Shown here: in pieces, positions 1-12,599 of the stretch
How the letters are laid out: every line of letters starts with the position of its first letter
Position numbering within the stretch: position 1 is the stretch's first letter
Source of the DNA: Apostichopus japonicus
Lineage: Eukaryota > Echinodermata > Holothuroidea > Aspidochirotida > Stichopodidae
Length of the DNA: 64,000 nt
Direction: 5' to 3'
Assembly (NCBI RefSeq): GCF_037975245.1
Contig: NC_092565.1
Span: forward strand, 16,535,499-16,599,498
Program-made: the position numbers and the translations under genes
Notes under the pieces: model-generated
What the model saw: only the letters and a program-made list of their open reading frames with translations
Told to the model about the DNA's origin: nothing
Database searches by the model: none

Positions 1-1205
1 CAATTGTATTATTTGGATTTATTTTGAAAATGTGAGATCATAACGTTATTATGGCTTTCGATTTTGTTTCTTTCTTCAATTGGACACATAACCACATTAT
101 ATATTCTCCACAATTAAGGTAATGTTTGCATATGCAGTTAAATCTTCTTTGGTTTAGTCAATTATGTGAGTGTATCAAAACAATATCAATGATGAAAACT
201 CTGTAATTTTGCAGGATATTGGTTGGATTCGCTCTCATATTGTATCAATACTAAAGTTGAAATGTGTAACTGCATATTACATGTTATTTGTAACGAAAAA
301 AGTCATACAAAAAGACTTAGTTCTGGTCCCAATGACGTCTGAAGGAGATGTGTAAAAGATTTACATAGCATGGGTATAAAAGAAGAATCTACATGTCCTC
401 CAGATATTAATTTTTGGTGGCACCCTTATATACATGAGTAGGCCTACTGGAATCCCTTTGCTACAAATTGAAAAAAAAGGTAGAAAGATAAACAAGATAT
501 GCCATGCACACAGAAACATGTGCAGTGTTTAGCTTACAAACGTATCCTTCAGATGAAGAAATAAACAACAGAACCTAAATAATAAAAGCAATCAGGAGAT
601 TTGAATAGAAATGCAGGCTGCACGTACGACTTTACTCTCCAAAAATGAATGTTTAATTGATTCACAATACCGATTTTCTTGATGTAAACTGAGCCATCTC
701 TTCTTTTTATTCGTACACAGTGCCTTACAATATACCACCTTGTTTGAAATTCCGGAAAGTTTCTTTCACACAATTCAAAGAATTAGTACGATGTAAGATA
801 TACTGCTGTTTCTTCTTTCATTGTTAAGAGATGTTTAGAAATTAGTAAGTTAACCGACAACCACTCCAATAACAAGAGTCAAACGAGGTATAGCTGTTGT
901 TACGGTATCAATTAACACAACAGTTTTACACCTTGCAACCATCAAGATTCACTTTAAATGACTAGTTTCACTAGAATTGATTGACCTTTGGTTCCCATCA
1001 TCTTCATGAAGTCTCATTTCACAGCACTACCGAAAACACCTTGTCGTATCAGTTATTTTAATCACTAACTTATTTTCCCATGACAATGACATTGACCATA
1101 GCCAATGTTTAAGTTACCGAATCATAGTGAGTCACTATCTGCGTTTTCGTTTCATAATTTGATGAAATCATTCCTGTAAAGTCTGCCGTCTGTTATGTTT
1201 TACAG

Positions 1206-4200
1206 ACATATGTCATCTATCAAGCTGAAGTCGATACCAGAACGACTGTTTGAATCCACTTCAGTTCATACGGTTTTGTAAGTTTCATGACTAAATAGGC
1301 CAAGTATCTCTTCTTAAATTTGCCTTTAACTAGAAAATATTTAAGCGATGAAACAAACGTACAGGAGAAAACCAATAATGCTTGGCCACAAAGGTACGGT
1401 AAATTTCGACAAGGACCTAGTCTTAAACTTATCTGTTGCGTATACGCCTGTGTGGATATACTTAATAGGATTGGCATTGTTCTAATTAGCACAGATAACT
1501 AGCTTTGTTGCATCAAAGATCAGTCAGTTCATTAACGTCAAAAGTAGAGAAAATGGTTCCATTCATTACACTGAAAACTTACCCAGATGATATTATCCAG
1601 TGAGAAAGATGGGAACTGTGTTGAGGTGTCACATGGGAGCGGCTGTTTAGGCTTGATTTCGGAAACTATTCCTAAATGCAAAAATAAAATTTATTTTTGT
1701 CTTCAACATTTCAGAGACATCGGAGACAACGATTTGGAAGAAATTCCTGCTAAATTGTTCACGATTAATCCGAAAGGTCACTCTATGATATCACTCTTAC
1801 TATGTGGTAATAAGCTGAAGTTTCTGCCGAGAGGACTGTTCGACAATGTTCATTCTCTCCAAAATCTGTGAGTTAAAGAAATTAATTTTCTTTCATAGAG
1901 AACGGAGGAAGTGTTAAAGATCCGGTCGTCATTGAAAATAAACCACGGCTGACATGCGGGCCTCAGTTTCTAATGACCATGTATACTGACTGCATCGCTA
2001 ATACTCTTAACTATAAATTTCGAAATAATATAGAAACACTTACCAACGTTATAAACTCGCAAATGGACTCGTCATATTGAAATATGTTTAAGGTATACTG
2101 TAGTTTGTGATAAGGCTGGTTTTCTGTATTCATGTTACATGTTTTGTAATTTTATACCAGTGAGGTGCGTCCCTTTCGATAGGATCCAAATTAGACTATA
2201 CATTAAAATTTGTGTTTATAAAATGGCAGCTAACAATTGAGGTTATCATTAACGATATTGTGAAACGTTTAGGTAGTCACTATGTAATAATCTAGTACAG
2301 CCTTGGGTAAGTTCTCCTATACATATGATAGTTCTAAAACTTTCTAAAAATATCTCTGTATTCGGTTTGATTGTACACGACACAGTACAAAGGAAAGGGA
2401 AATTCAAACTATCGTGATGTTAAACTTCCTGTTGGCATTATGAAACGACACATCGATAAAACGGCTGCTTCTTATACAATGTTTAAGTAGGTCGATAAGG
2501 GGTTGCTTATTACTTTTCATTGAAAAGCATTTCTATCATTTATGTTGGTGATGCTGATGGATATCTAAATATATATTTGCCATAGATCAGGTTCAGTCAA
2601 CCAATTTTTGGGTCAAATGTTTGAAACAGAACGAACCCTTTTTAAATTAAAAAATATTTACCTTCAGTTCTACCTTTGAGCGGGAAGAAATGGTGGACCA
2701 GCGTTAAGTTCATCCGAAATAAGAATGCAAGATTTATGTTATAAAATGCGGGGATTGACTTTTATGAGCAGTTGTATCGGTTTTTCTTCTAAGGTTGCTT
2801 AATAATCGCAAGACTGTAATACACCAATGCTAACCTCACTTGGAAGAGATGAAATAGTCCAGCGCTAAGTTCAACAGAGCCATGGAAGTAACATGAGATA
2901 CAGTTATGTGCCCTTGGATGAGTCGTTGTGTAACTTTGGTCAAACAGAAATAGAAAGATAAACAGAACTTTTCTCTTTAGCTGCAGAAGTCCCGCATTAA
3001 GAAGTACTCTTAAAGGACGATGGTGTAAAGATGTTTGTAATTTAACAATTGCTTCCTTTAATTAGAATGTATGTCTCTACACCAGCTCGTGAGCAACGTG
3101 ATTGTTATCATTTTGTCCGAATATACGTCAATAAAATCATCATGAAAATTCACAGTATGCATCTATTGTATGTTCTCAAATAGGCGACAGATGATCATTA
3201 AACGTTAATTCCTTTCGAATAAAGAATTTTAATAGGTTTACGTTTCTACGATCTCAACCTGCACATTTGTTCTTCCTAACACAATGATAAAACAGATTTC
3301 TCCACAACAACAACTTGAAAAGTCTACCGGGATCTATACTGGCTGCAACATCTTTGTCTAGTCTGTGAGTAGAGTTGTGTTCTATTTAAATATAGATATA
3401 AATAACGAAGAAACGAAAGGTCGGAAGAGAAAACGACTGGCCACGTATTGGAACAGTCTGAACTAGTCGTAAAGCGTCCCGAAATAATGAAACTTGAATG
3501 AGCAGAAAATTGTGAACGACAACGCTATGACATTACACGCATTAGTTCAAGCTCGTTTAGGCCACCGCTATAAAACTGGTCATAAGGTTCACCAACACTT
3601 TAGGGCTTTCTTAAAAGGCGTTTGCAATTTTACTACAGTCACATTTCTGTACTTTACTTATATTAATAAATATGTGTTCAACTATACTTCTTTATAATGC
3701 TCTCTTGGTAGACGATAGACTATTTGTCGTTGGAAGATGAAACAAACATACAGACGTCCAACCAACAACCATCCGATAAACAAAATAAGTTCCCAAAACA
3801 TGTATTTAGTAATCCTAATTAAACGTTGTGACGATTCAAATGTTAAATGGTTATACGTCGTATCAATTGCACTAATATTTCCTAATATTTCAGGTATCTT
3901 TTTCAGAACAACATAGAATACCTGACGGAACCATTATTCGGCAATAATAAACGAAATTCTACATTAAAAGAAATGTGAGTATAAAAGTTTTAGCAATTTA
4001 AGGAACACACACATGTGTTTATGTATGCTACATAACTGCGAAAAATCAAATCAGCTCGAGTAGCGACCACCTTATTAGTGTGTTGTCACAGCTAACTTTT
4101 TCTCAATAATGAGGGAAAGTCCCTACTTTTGAACAGAGACGTCAACGCCTAGCTGCGTGTCTGTATATATATATATATTTTTTAATTTATTACCTCCTTT

Positions 4201-5417
4201 GTCGATAAAGAAAACTATGTTAGTCAACGAGCTGTCCCTGCGTATGTATAGCGATTTATGCGTATAACGCATTGCATTTTTCGACAATTACTCATATTTT
4301 GACAAGATGGGAGCAACTTCATCGTATTGCGTCGTATACACAATGGTACATTGCAATAGTTTGGTTGCACAGCCTATTAAAATTTCAATGGACACTGATA
4401 TTAAGCACTTAAAAACTCTCGACTTGAATCGATATCTGAAATAGAAGCTTTACTAGGACAGCGGCGTAACTACGAGTAAGGAAAGGTCGTGTGGGTTACG
4501 TGTGGGTGCCTGTGGGTCTAAGGATCACTCTTTAAATCTGGTCATTGACAGTAATAGCATATCCCTTCACAGTAACCTTTTCCATCCACACCCTTGCCTC
4601 CAAAAAACCTGATATGTTACTTGAAATATACTGACATCTTTGAAATAACATTGAGATAGAATCACGATGTTTCATGAGCTCAGAATCCATATTTCATTGT
4701 AAAGAAATAGCAAATTGATCTAACGTTTATTTCAGCCTTTTACAAGATAACCCCATCCGTCGATTATCGTCAGCAGTTCTTGATGAAATGATCGACGGAG
4801 GTACCATGTGAGTTAATTTTCCTATCATTCCAAGCCTTTCATATATTGATATCGACTTTGCACTTCGCCCTGTATCCCGTGGACATAAAAAAGCCAAGAT
4901 GTACTTTGTCAGCTATTAATTATTTACTCATCTATACATTTCTAACATTCTTTGCGTCAGCATATTGATTCACAGGATTGTAATTTCCATTTTATTTAAT
5001 CTCTAATTTGAATCGCAGGGATCAGCAGACCTGTATTCAATTTGACTGCCTAATAATTATCACATCGATGTTGCTTTACAATTGGACTTCTGTATTTATA
5101 TATAGGTAATCAACGTGAAAGGTAAATGATTTACGTCGCGATGTTGTAAGTTGGTCTCGCCTTATGAAACCAACATACACACAAAGTTGTTAAATTGTTG
5201 TGATTTTAAACTAATTTAGGCGATACACTAATGACTTAACACTGTTATCGAAATAACTGTTGGTAGTTGCTGAAGACTAACATTGAAATATTCCAATAAC
5301 TTTCACCACGATTCATTTTAAATATTGACATAGTCATAAATTTCATTATTGTCCTACGTACAGGAATATGTTTTGTGAAAGTCTTACACTACCAATGATT
5401 CGAGAGCAATTGAATAT
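1206..5417 (+). CDS. Receptor gene 1, LRR exons (5' end of gene outside window)
   Basis: Six exons of a leucine-rich-repeat ectodomain: 1206-1277, 1715-1867, 3296-3364, 3894-3974, 4736-4807 and 5364-5417. Each is preceded by a polypyrimidine/CAG or AG acceptor and followed by GTGAGT- or GTAAGT-type donors. Every exon starts with the last base of a Leu/Ile/Met-type codon and ends with the first two bases of the next, so all introns are phase 2 and each exon is an interchangeable LRR module of 18-27 residues (the 153-bp exon holds two repeats). Typical pieces are HMSSIKLKSIPERLFES and YLFQNNIEYLTEPLFGN. The last exon (5364-5417) is short, contains a Cys and is probably the C-terminal edge of the LRR domain. 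No stops interrupt the frame. The signal peptide, N-cap and earlier repeats must lie upstream of position 1, as in gene 2. Confidence 0.85.
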
Positions 5418-5465
5418 GTAAGTCTTCTTACCCAATTTGTCTCTTCTATTTTATATAGTAATCGA

Positions 5466-6375
<910 letters not shown>

Positions 6376-7126
6376 ATATATATATATAAATTACCATTAT
6401 CAAATTATTTACACAAAATTAGGCTAAATTGTAAATTTTAGAAACCGCAAACTTTGAATGGGGGATATTTTTGATGTAAGAAAGAAAATGAATAGATATT
6501 TACCTGAGTGCCTCCTTAGACAAAACGTGTTGTATAAATATGACTATGAATGCATCCTACACACTTTATATATAAATCAATAACCATGTAGTTCATATCA
6601 CATGTTCGAATTCATGGATAAAGCAGAATAAAGTTAAATTTATCCTCAGAATTACAAGAATTAATGGATTAACACCGTTCAGTGATGCTTTGATAACCTG
6701 ATACGGACTATAACTCACAACTTGCAACTAGACCCGTATTTATTTATCACAGTTCGCTCTATTGTAGTGCACGGGTGGATGAGGAAAGTGGGTTACATGG
6801 TTGAGACAGGGGACGGCAACTTCCAGGAAGAGGGTCGGTGCAGTTGTTCATGGTTATAACGAACAAATCGGTTTTGAATGAGCCACGTATTTCCAAAATT
6901 GTGTTATCGAGGAATTAATGGTTAAATGACATTGACTGATTGCTGTCATGAATGCTTCCAGAATTCATTTGATAAGAGTTCCAAATCATGAAAATATATT
7001 CAATGGAACTCAACCAGATGCTTGGTCTGAGCACATGTTTTTTTTTCGGACTTTCCCATGAACGAATTGGCAGACGACGTTTGTTTTGTACCTATAGCTG
7101 CGTCATGATATTACTTACTTGCCTGT

Positions 7127-7175
7127 ATACATCTATCCATCCATCATATCATCCATCCATTCATTCATCCATCCT
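7127..7175. repeat. (ATCC)n-like short repeat
   Basis: Imperfect CATC/ATCC tetranucleotide run 20-70 bp before the GCC exon of gene 1, present only in the divergent block. Confidence 0.7.
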
Positions 7176-7196
7176 GTTTATTCAATCTTATCACAG

Positions 7197-7366
7197 AAAG
7201 TGTGTATCACCATCGAATCAACTGTCAATGAACGTTAGCAAAGGGTTAAGTGTTAGAGGCTTTAGCTGTATCGAACACGAGGATCATGTGTACGAGTGTG
7301 TATCTTGTCCAACTGGTACGTCCTCGGGACGAAGAAAGAGAAACTATTGCGAGAAGTGTCCAAGAG
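7197..7366 (+). CDS. Receptor gene 1, GCC2/GCC3-like cysteine-rich exon
   Basis: An exon between a TCACAG acceptor and a GGTACAG donor, entered in phase 2 and left in phase 1, which joins exactly to the exon at 8760. It encodes about 56 residues ending in the pattern CVSCPTGTSSGRR, then YCEKCPRG, the paired CxxCPxGT/CPxG spacing of GCC2/GCC3 (TNFR/ephrin-receptor-like) modules. It lies after the LRR exons and before the membrane exon, so it begins the membrane-proximal stalk. The matching exon of gene 2 is 21 bp longer and much more different than any neighbouring exon. Family call rests on cysteine spacing only. Confidence 0.8.
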
Positions 7367-7801
7367 GTACAGAGACATTTATCTATTAACCTTGCAATAC
7401 GTGAAAATAAATTGTTTAGCCCAAAACAACATTGAAGCCACTTATTTCGTTATTGACCTAACCATTACATTACGATAAAACATCAACATTCAAGACAAAA
7501 ACGTTTTGTGTAAAAATTTTGTTTAGTTTGGTCGGATTTCCCCCTAAAACATATAAGTATTTCCTAACATACGATTGTTATTAGCCACACTTGACATCTT
7601 TCTTGTTTTTCCTTGTTCACCAAATGAATTGAATAATTAGTGAAATTTATTCAATCCTCAACAATACGTCGACCGGACACTTTTCATAGTAGTAAACAAC
7701 TACTGTAAAAGCAAATTCCGTATTTCACATTCGACATTTGCTTCACTCCTTGTAATGAAAATTGACCAAACAAATTAATGAGTTACTTTGTTATTATGAA
7801 C

Positions 7802-8012
7802 GGTGAATAGTGAATATTGAATAGTGGATAGTGAATACTGGATAGTGGATAGCGGATAGCGGATTGTGAATAGTGATGGTGATAGCGAATAGTGAATGGT
7901 GAATAGTAACTTAAGGGTGGATAGTGGATAGAGGATGGTGGGCAGTGCACAGTGATAGTGATCATGATCAAGATAGTAGTAATGATAATAATGATAATAA
8001 TAATAATCATGA
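7802..8012. repeat. GTGAATAGTGGATA-type simple repeat passing into (ATAATG)n
   Basis: Degenerate short tandem of GAATAGTG and GGATAGTG words, ending in an ATAATGATAATA tract. It abuts the 3' end of the minus-strand LINE fragment at 8030-8480 and may have grown from that LINE's tail. Confidence 0.75.
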
Positions 8013-8029
8013 ACATTTGTAATGCTCTA

Positions 8030-8480
8030 GAATCCGTTTAAAAGACATTAATGGGGCAGTAAAGCTATTGTGAGAATGGGCGCAGCAAGTAGCTGAGAAA
8101 GAAACAGTTATCAAAGGTAAAATTCGATTAGAAAGAAATCGAGTTCTAGAAACAGATGAGTTTTCAAAGTATATTTGAAGGACACAAGAGAAGGAGAGAG
8201 TTTGAGGCTTTCAGTTAATTTGTTCCAAAGTTGTGGGGCAGCAGAAGCAAAACAATGGTTTCCCAAGGAACTATTGGAAGAGTTTATTGTGAGAAGTTGT
8301 GTAATATGAGAGCGTTATTCACGAGGTGCACAATGTGGCTGTAACAGCTCTGATAAATACATTGGCGATAAACCGGCATAGTATGAACGGTAACCATATG
8401 TAAGTAACTTGAAAATGATTCTTAGTGAGACTGGTAGCCTTTTAATCCTCTAAATGCTGGAGTGATAAGTTCTGTAGAAT
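8030..8480 (-). mobile_element. LINE fragment, RT C-terminal region (CR1/L2/jockey-like)
   Basis: On the minus strand the translation contains YAGLSPMYLSELLQPH and then ASAAPQLWNKLTESLKLS and SFKYTLKTHLF, the typical C-terminal region of non-LTR retrotransposon polyproteins ('LW N.LP..L......FK..LKTHLF'). It is interrupted by a stop and 5'-truncated, and occurs only in gene 1, inside the intron between the GCC exon and the membrane exon. Confidence 0.75.
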
Positions 8481-8759
8481 TAGTACAGGTTACATTTCTA
8501 TCGGATATCATCTCAAATTGGTACGTGTTGTGGTATTTTATAATAGCTAGCTGTGAAAGGTGTTTTAAGATATTATTTCTGATTTCTGAAGTATTTTGTT
8601 TCGGTAAATCTCCTGGCAGACAAACTGAAAGGACCTTAATATGTCAAAGACCTTCCCCTTTATTATTTATCGTTTACTTTTGTTGTGTGGTTACATGTTA
8701 TCATCATCAATACTAGTGATTATTTTTGTTTCAGTAAGACTCACCTTTCTTTTCAACAG

Positions 8760-10294
8760 GTGGCTTCTATCAAGATCAAGTTGGCCAATACTCCTTGGAT
8801 GGAACGTCCATGAACTGCAAAAATTGCACTGAAGGAACGTTTGTAAGGGACGGTTCAGGAAAAGACCCTCTGAGCTGTAAAGTTTGTCCCACTGGAACAA
8901 ATAAGAGGGCATTGGCAGGATTTCGAGCTTGCTCTTGTTTGGAAAACTATTTCAGGCGTGATCGGTTTGATAAATGTGAACTTTGTCCACAGGAGGGTGT
9001 ACATTGCAAGAATGATTACATGACCATAAGCCAAGGCTACTACTGGAACTGGAGTTACACAAATATTGACGAATACAAACGATTTGTAGAAAACCTTCTG
9101 ACATTTAATGACTCGTACGAAAAGGATACAACGATGTTTAATGGATCTCTTCCCAAAGCTCATAAATGTTTGAAGAGCGATAGTTGCTCTAATGACGTTG
9201 ATCAAATCAAAGGAAATTGTGCGGAAGGCTATATTGGTTGGATGTGCACAAACTGTGACGAAGAATTCTTCCCTATATTTGGATTTTGTCGTCCTTGTCC
9301 AGCTCTTAAATATTTCATTTTGGAATCTTCAGTCATTTTGATCATTCTTGCTCTTTTCCTCTTTCTTCTGTTCAAAACTTATCGTAATAAAAAAAGACGG
9401 TCTCGATCCCTTGTAGACAGTACGTTGGCCTTGACCAAAATAGTTCTCGGATTTTATCAAATTATGGCAGAATTTTGGGAATCTATAGATGTTATCTTTT
9501 GGCCACAGTTTTTTAGAAGCATTGCTGCATGGCTAGATGTTTTGCAATTTAATATTTCAAGCATACTGATAAAGCCTAAGTGTTTCTGGCCTGCATTTGA
9601 GCTAACACCGTACACAGCTTTTACTCTGGGCGCTATGTTTCCATTCTTTTCAATGGCTTGTGCCATTCTTGCTATTGGTGCGGTAAAACTTCACGCAAGA
9701 GTTTCAGAAAAGAAGAGCCCTGCAAACGTTGACGATATTACTTCCCGCTTGCAACTTCACCAAAATAATATTCTTACCTTTCTGGTTCTTATATTATTTG
9801 TCACTTACACATCCACTTGTAACGTTACCTTTGCACTTTACGGCCCTACTTGCGACACGTTTTCTCTTGATGAGTTTGGTGTTTATAACATTAGCATATT
9901 GCGGTCTGATTACTCAATAAACTGTAACACGACCACCCATCGTCGTTTCCAAATCGCTTCGTACTGTTCGTCAATATATGTTATTGCACTTCCGGCAGTT
10001 CTGTATCTTCTCTTGTGGAAACATTCTCGTCGAAATGGCAGCAGCGAGCTTCATGAACACAACAATGATGACTCACCAAAGTGGTTGAGATTTCTTAATG
10101 AGAATTACCAGTCTGATTTCTGGTACTGGGAAATCATCGAACTTGTCCGTAAAGTGTCACAGACTTTCGTAATCGTCATATTTGGATGGAATGGATATTT
10201 TTCTGTCACAATTACGTTAACATTGGCTGTTATCTTCCTGAGTTTACATATTTCCTTCAAACCGATGAAAGACAGGGTTGAGTATTACTTACAG
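8760..10294 (+). CDS. Receptor gene 1, cysteine-rich stalk plus multi-pass membrane exon
   Basis: A 1535-bp exon opening after a TTTCAACAG acceptor in phase 1 and ending in phase 0 before GTGGGT. The first ~180 residues are extracellular and Cys-rich (CKNCTEGTF, CKVCPTGT, CELCPQEG, then CAEGYIGWMCTNC and CRPCP), in GCC2/GCC3 or EGF-like style, with several NxS/T sites. The rest is a multi-pass membrane domain with clear hydrophobic stretches near 9309-9375, 9418-9480, 9509-9570, 9610-9685, 9770-9840, 9948-10020 and 10155-10255. A basic loop (NKKRRSRS) follows the first. I see no rhodopsin-type DRY or NPxxY motif, so this is not an ordinary LRR-GPCR (LGR). A Cys-rich stalk followed by a multi-pass region is known in uncharacterised invertebrate and protist proteins. 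Ligand and signalling mode are unknown. Confidence 0.9.
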
Positions 10295-10669
10295 GTGGGT
10301 TTGAGTACTAATTGTAGAATTAAAGACGCACATGGCCCTTTTTGGGGAAGACAGAAGTACAGTGCACCAACTTAAATTTGAATATACGGGAATGTGGAGC
10401 GGTTTGTATGCTGTTGTTAAGCATGAATATTTATTTCAGATTGTCTTGATGGGGAAATGTTTTCATTTAGCATATCTACTACTAATAGTCTTAGCCTTTT
10501 CGTAAAGAGAGGAAAGCGGAAGTGTGGTGGGATTGAGGGTAGGGAGGTAGACATGGTACTATCTCGCGTGCTTTGGCGGTTCTGAAGACATATGGTAAAT
10601 GGTATTCAAAACGTTACTCATTTTTTGTAAAATAGCTGTTCATATTGAAGATACTTTGACTCTTTTCAG

Positions 10670-11235
10670 CTGATGTCCCTTTGGGCCATTTTCTTCAACA
10701 TGCTTGTAGCAGCAGTTCCAGCTCCGGAATCTTTCACTGGACAATTCTCAACCGATATCCTGGTCACGTTTCTGGTGATTTTAAACACCAGTGTTATTGT
10801 CATTGCACTAGGTGAGTGATGTCAAGATTATTTATAAAAACACAATATTTGCTAAGACAATTGTCGGAAAGACTATTATTAAATGGTTATACAATGGTTA
10901 TTAGAAGCCGATTGAGGATAATTAAGAGCAAAGAAGCATATTCAGACACAAAAAGGCACACTCCTTCTGCGTCCAAGTTATTTGCAACCTTTACCTACTA
11001 CCAAGGATCCAAGGCGTGATAAGTTTAAATATCCGATCAAGCAGTCATTGTAATTTAAACCAGTTCCTAAAAATATGGATAATTGCATAAATGTCTCTTT
11101 TCAGCTGTGACCGTCTTGAAGATGGGTAAAATTATTTACAGTAGAAATTGTCTCCGAAGAGGAAACAGCGGGTACCGAACTAACGAAGGTCAAGATGAGC
11201 ACTTCTACGATGAAGTCCAACCTCTTATCAATTGA
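10670..11235 (+). CDS. Receptor gene 1, last two exons (final membrane helices and tail)
   Basis: Two exons, 10670-10811 (142 bp, phase 0 in, phase 1 out) and 11105-11235 (ending at TGA 11233-11235), both with CTTTTCAG acceptors. The first encodes two more hydrophobic segments (MSLWAIFFNMLVAAV and TDILVTFLVILNTSVIVIAL). The second finishes the last helix and gives a ~40-residue tail with basic residues after the membrane and the acidic/tyrosine motif DEHFYDEVQPL. Without this splice, reading through the intron after 10294 reaches a stop within 30 codons, which supports the exon border. Gene 2 has the same exons at the same spacing. Confidence 0.88.
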
Positions 11236-11649
11236 TATCTGCACCAGTGTACAATATATCACTCGGAGTTATCCCTATCTCCAAAGGTTTTGTCTTGCGA
11301 TAAGCAGTTGAGAGTGGCACTTGGATTCCGATCTGTTGCATTCATTTCATTGGAAACGGTTGAAGTGGCGGCTTCGTTGATATAGCCAGTTGTGTAAAAA
11401 GCATACAGTAAATATCGCATAAGGGAGATTAATGCTGGTTACATGCTATTGACATATAAACCTAGATGAGATATATGCCTCACCGTTCAGCCATTTCCTC
11501 ATCCACAATTTTGTAAACTTTTCATTACACTGCAATAATATTGCAACAGGGTATATGTCAGTGCATGACTATGTGTTTGGATCAGACAAAACTTACGTCA
11601 TGTAAATATGTATTATTAAAATGATTATTATTAGTTGTTATTATTATTA

Positions 11650-12275
11650 TTTTTAATACTTATTCAGAATGCCATTTTGCACCGCTTCAGATGCAAATGT
11701 GAAGTATTTTAAATTGAGGTTTATTCATGATCGTACTTTAGGAACGTATAGACTGCTTAATTTAATGGGGAAAGTTGATAGCCCTCTTCGTACGTTCTGT
11801 CATATTCATTCTGAGACCATAGAACACTCTTCTGGTCATGTCAGGTCACTTCTAGTTTTCTTTTAAACTGTGAGCAAAACTATTTTGGGTGGCAGTTTAT
11901 ATTTTCGAAACGAAACATTTTCTTTGGTCGAAGTCACGTTAGTTATAATCCTATTAATTTCTTTATTCTGTATTGTTAATATTATATCTTTGATTGTAAA
12001 CTGAACAATAACATGCCAGATTTCAAAATTGTTTTCCCCCCAAAATGAAGTTCATTATAAAAGTTGAGAAACACATTGCTTACAATAATAGAACTTCAAA
12101 GTCTTGCAGAAATAACCATAAAGCATTGCAACGAAGTCTTCCTAATTGCATTGATGAATTGGAAGAATTAATTTTTGAGAACATTATACTGTATACATTA
12201 TATTGTCCGTGTATGAATTATGTAACATACGTACTGTATTTCATGAATTATATCTGAATAAAGGAGATGGAAAAA
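11650..12275 (+). mobile_element. L1/Tx1-like LINE fragment, C-terminal end (copy 1)
   Basis: Translation near 11669 gives KYFKLRFIHDRTLGTYRLLN followed by SETIEH, a pattern typical of the C-terminal zinc-knuckle-like region of L1/Tx1 LINEs, then decays through further pieces to an AATAAAGG end near 12265. It lies just upstream of a separate EN-RT fragment of similar type, so order is C-terminal piece first, then N-terminal piece. Confidence 0.65.
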
Positions 12276-12599
12276 ACAATCTTCTTCTTATCATGTTTAT
12301 GATTTTTATTATGATATTATTATTCTTAGTGTTATAATATGATATAATTATTATTATTTTATTATTAATGCCTTCAAAAAACAAGAAGGCCGACCACCTT
12401 CATCGAGCCAATCTTCATTTACTCATTCTCGTTCTACATGTACGTGAACCAACAGGCCTATCGCGCTACGCAATGTGGGATCCGGAGAACAGTGATGACA
12501 AAAGTGGCGTCGATGTAGGAGGAGGCTGAAAGGCTGCCATTGAAGGCTTTCAGCGAGTCGTAGAACGGCTCTAGAAAACCATATTCTATCTTAGATGAC

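Noticed and set aside
8795-10375. Treating 8795-10375 as a stand-alone intronless gene
   Set aside because: The frame opens upstream to a splice acceptor at 8759 and the last 27 codons run into an intron. Exons 10670 and 11105 continue the protein in correct phase.
8760-11235. Rhodopsin-type LRR GPCR (LGR family)
   Set aside because: The hydrophobic region lacks DRY and NPxxY type motifs and has a Cys-rich GCC2/GCC3-like stalk instead of an LGR hinge.
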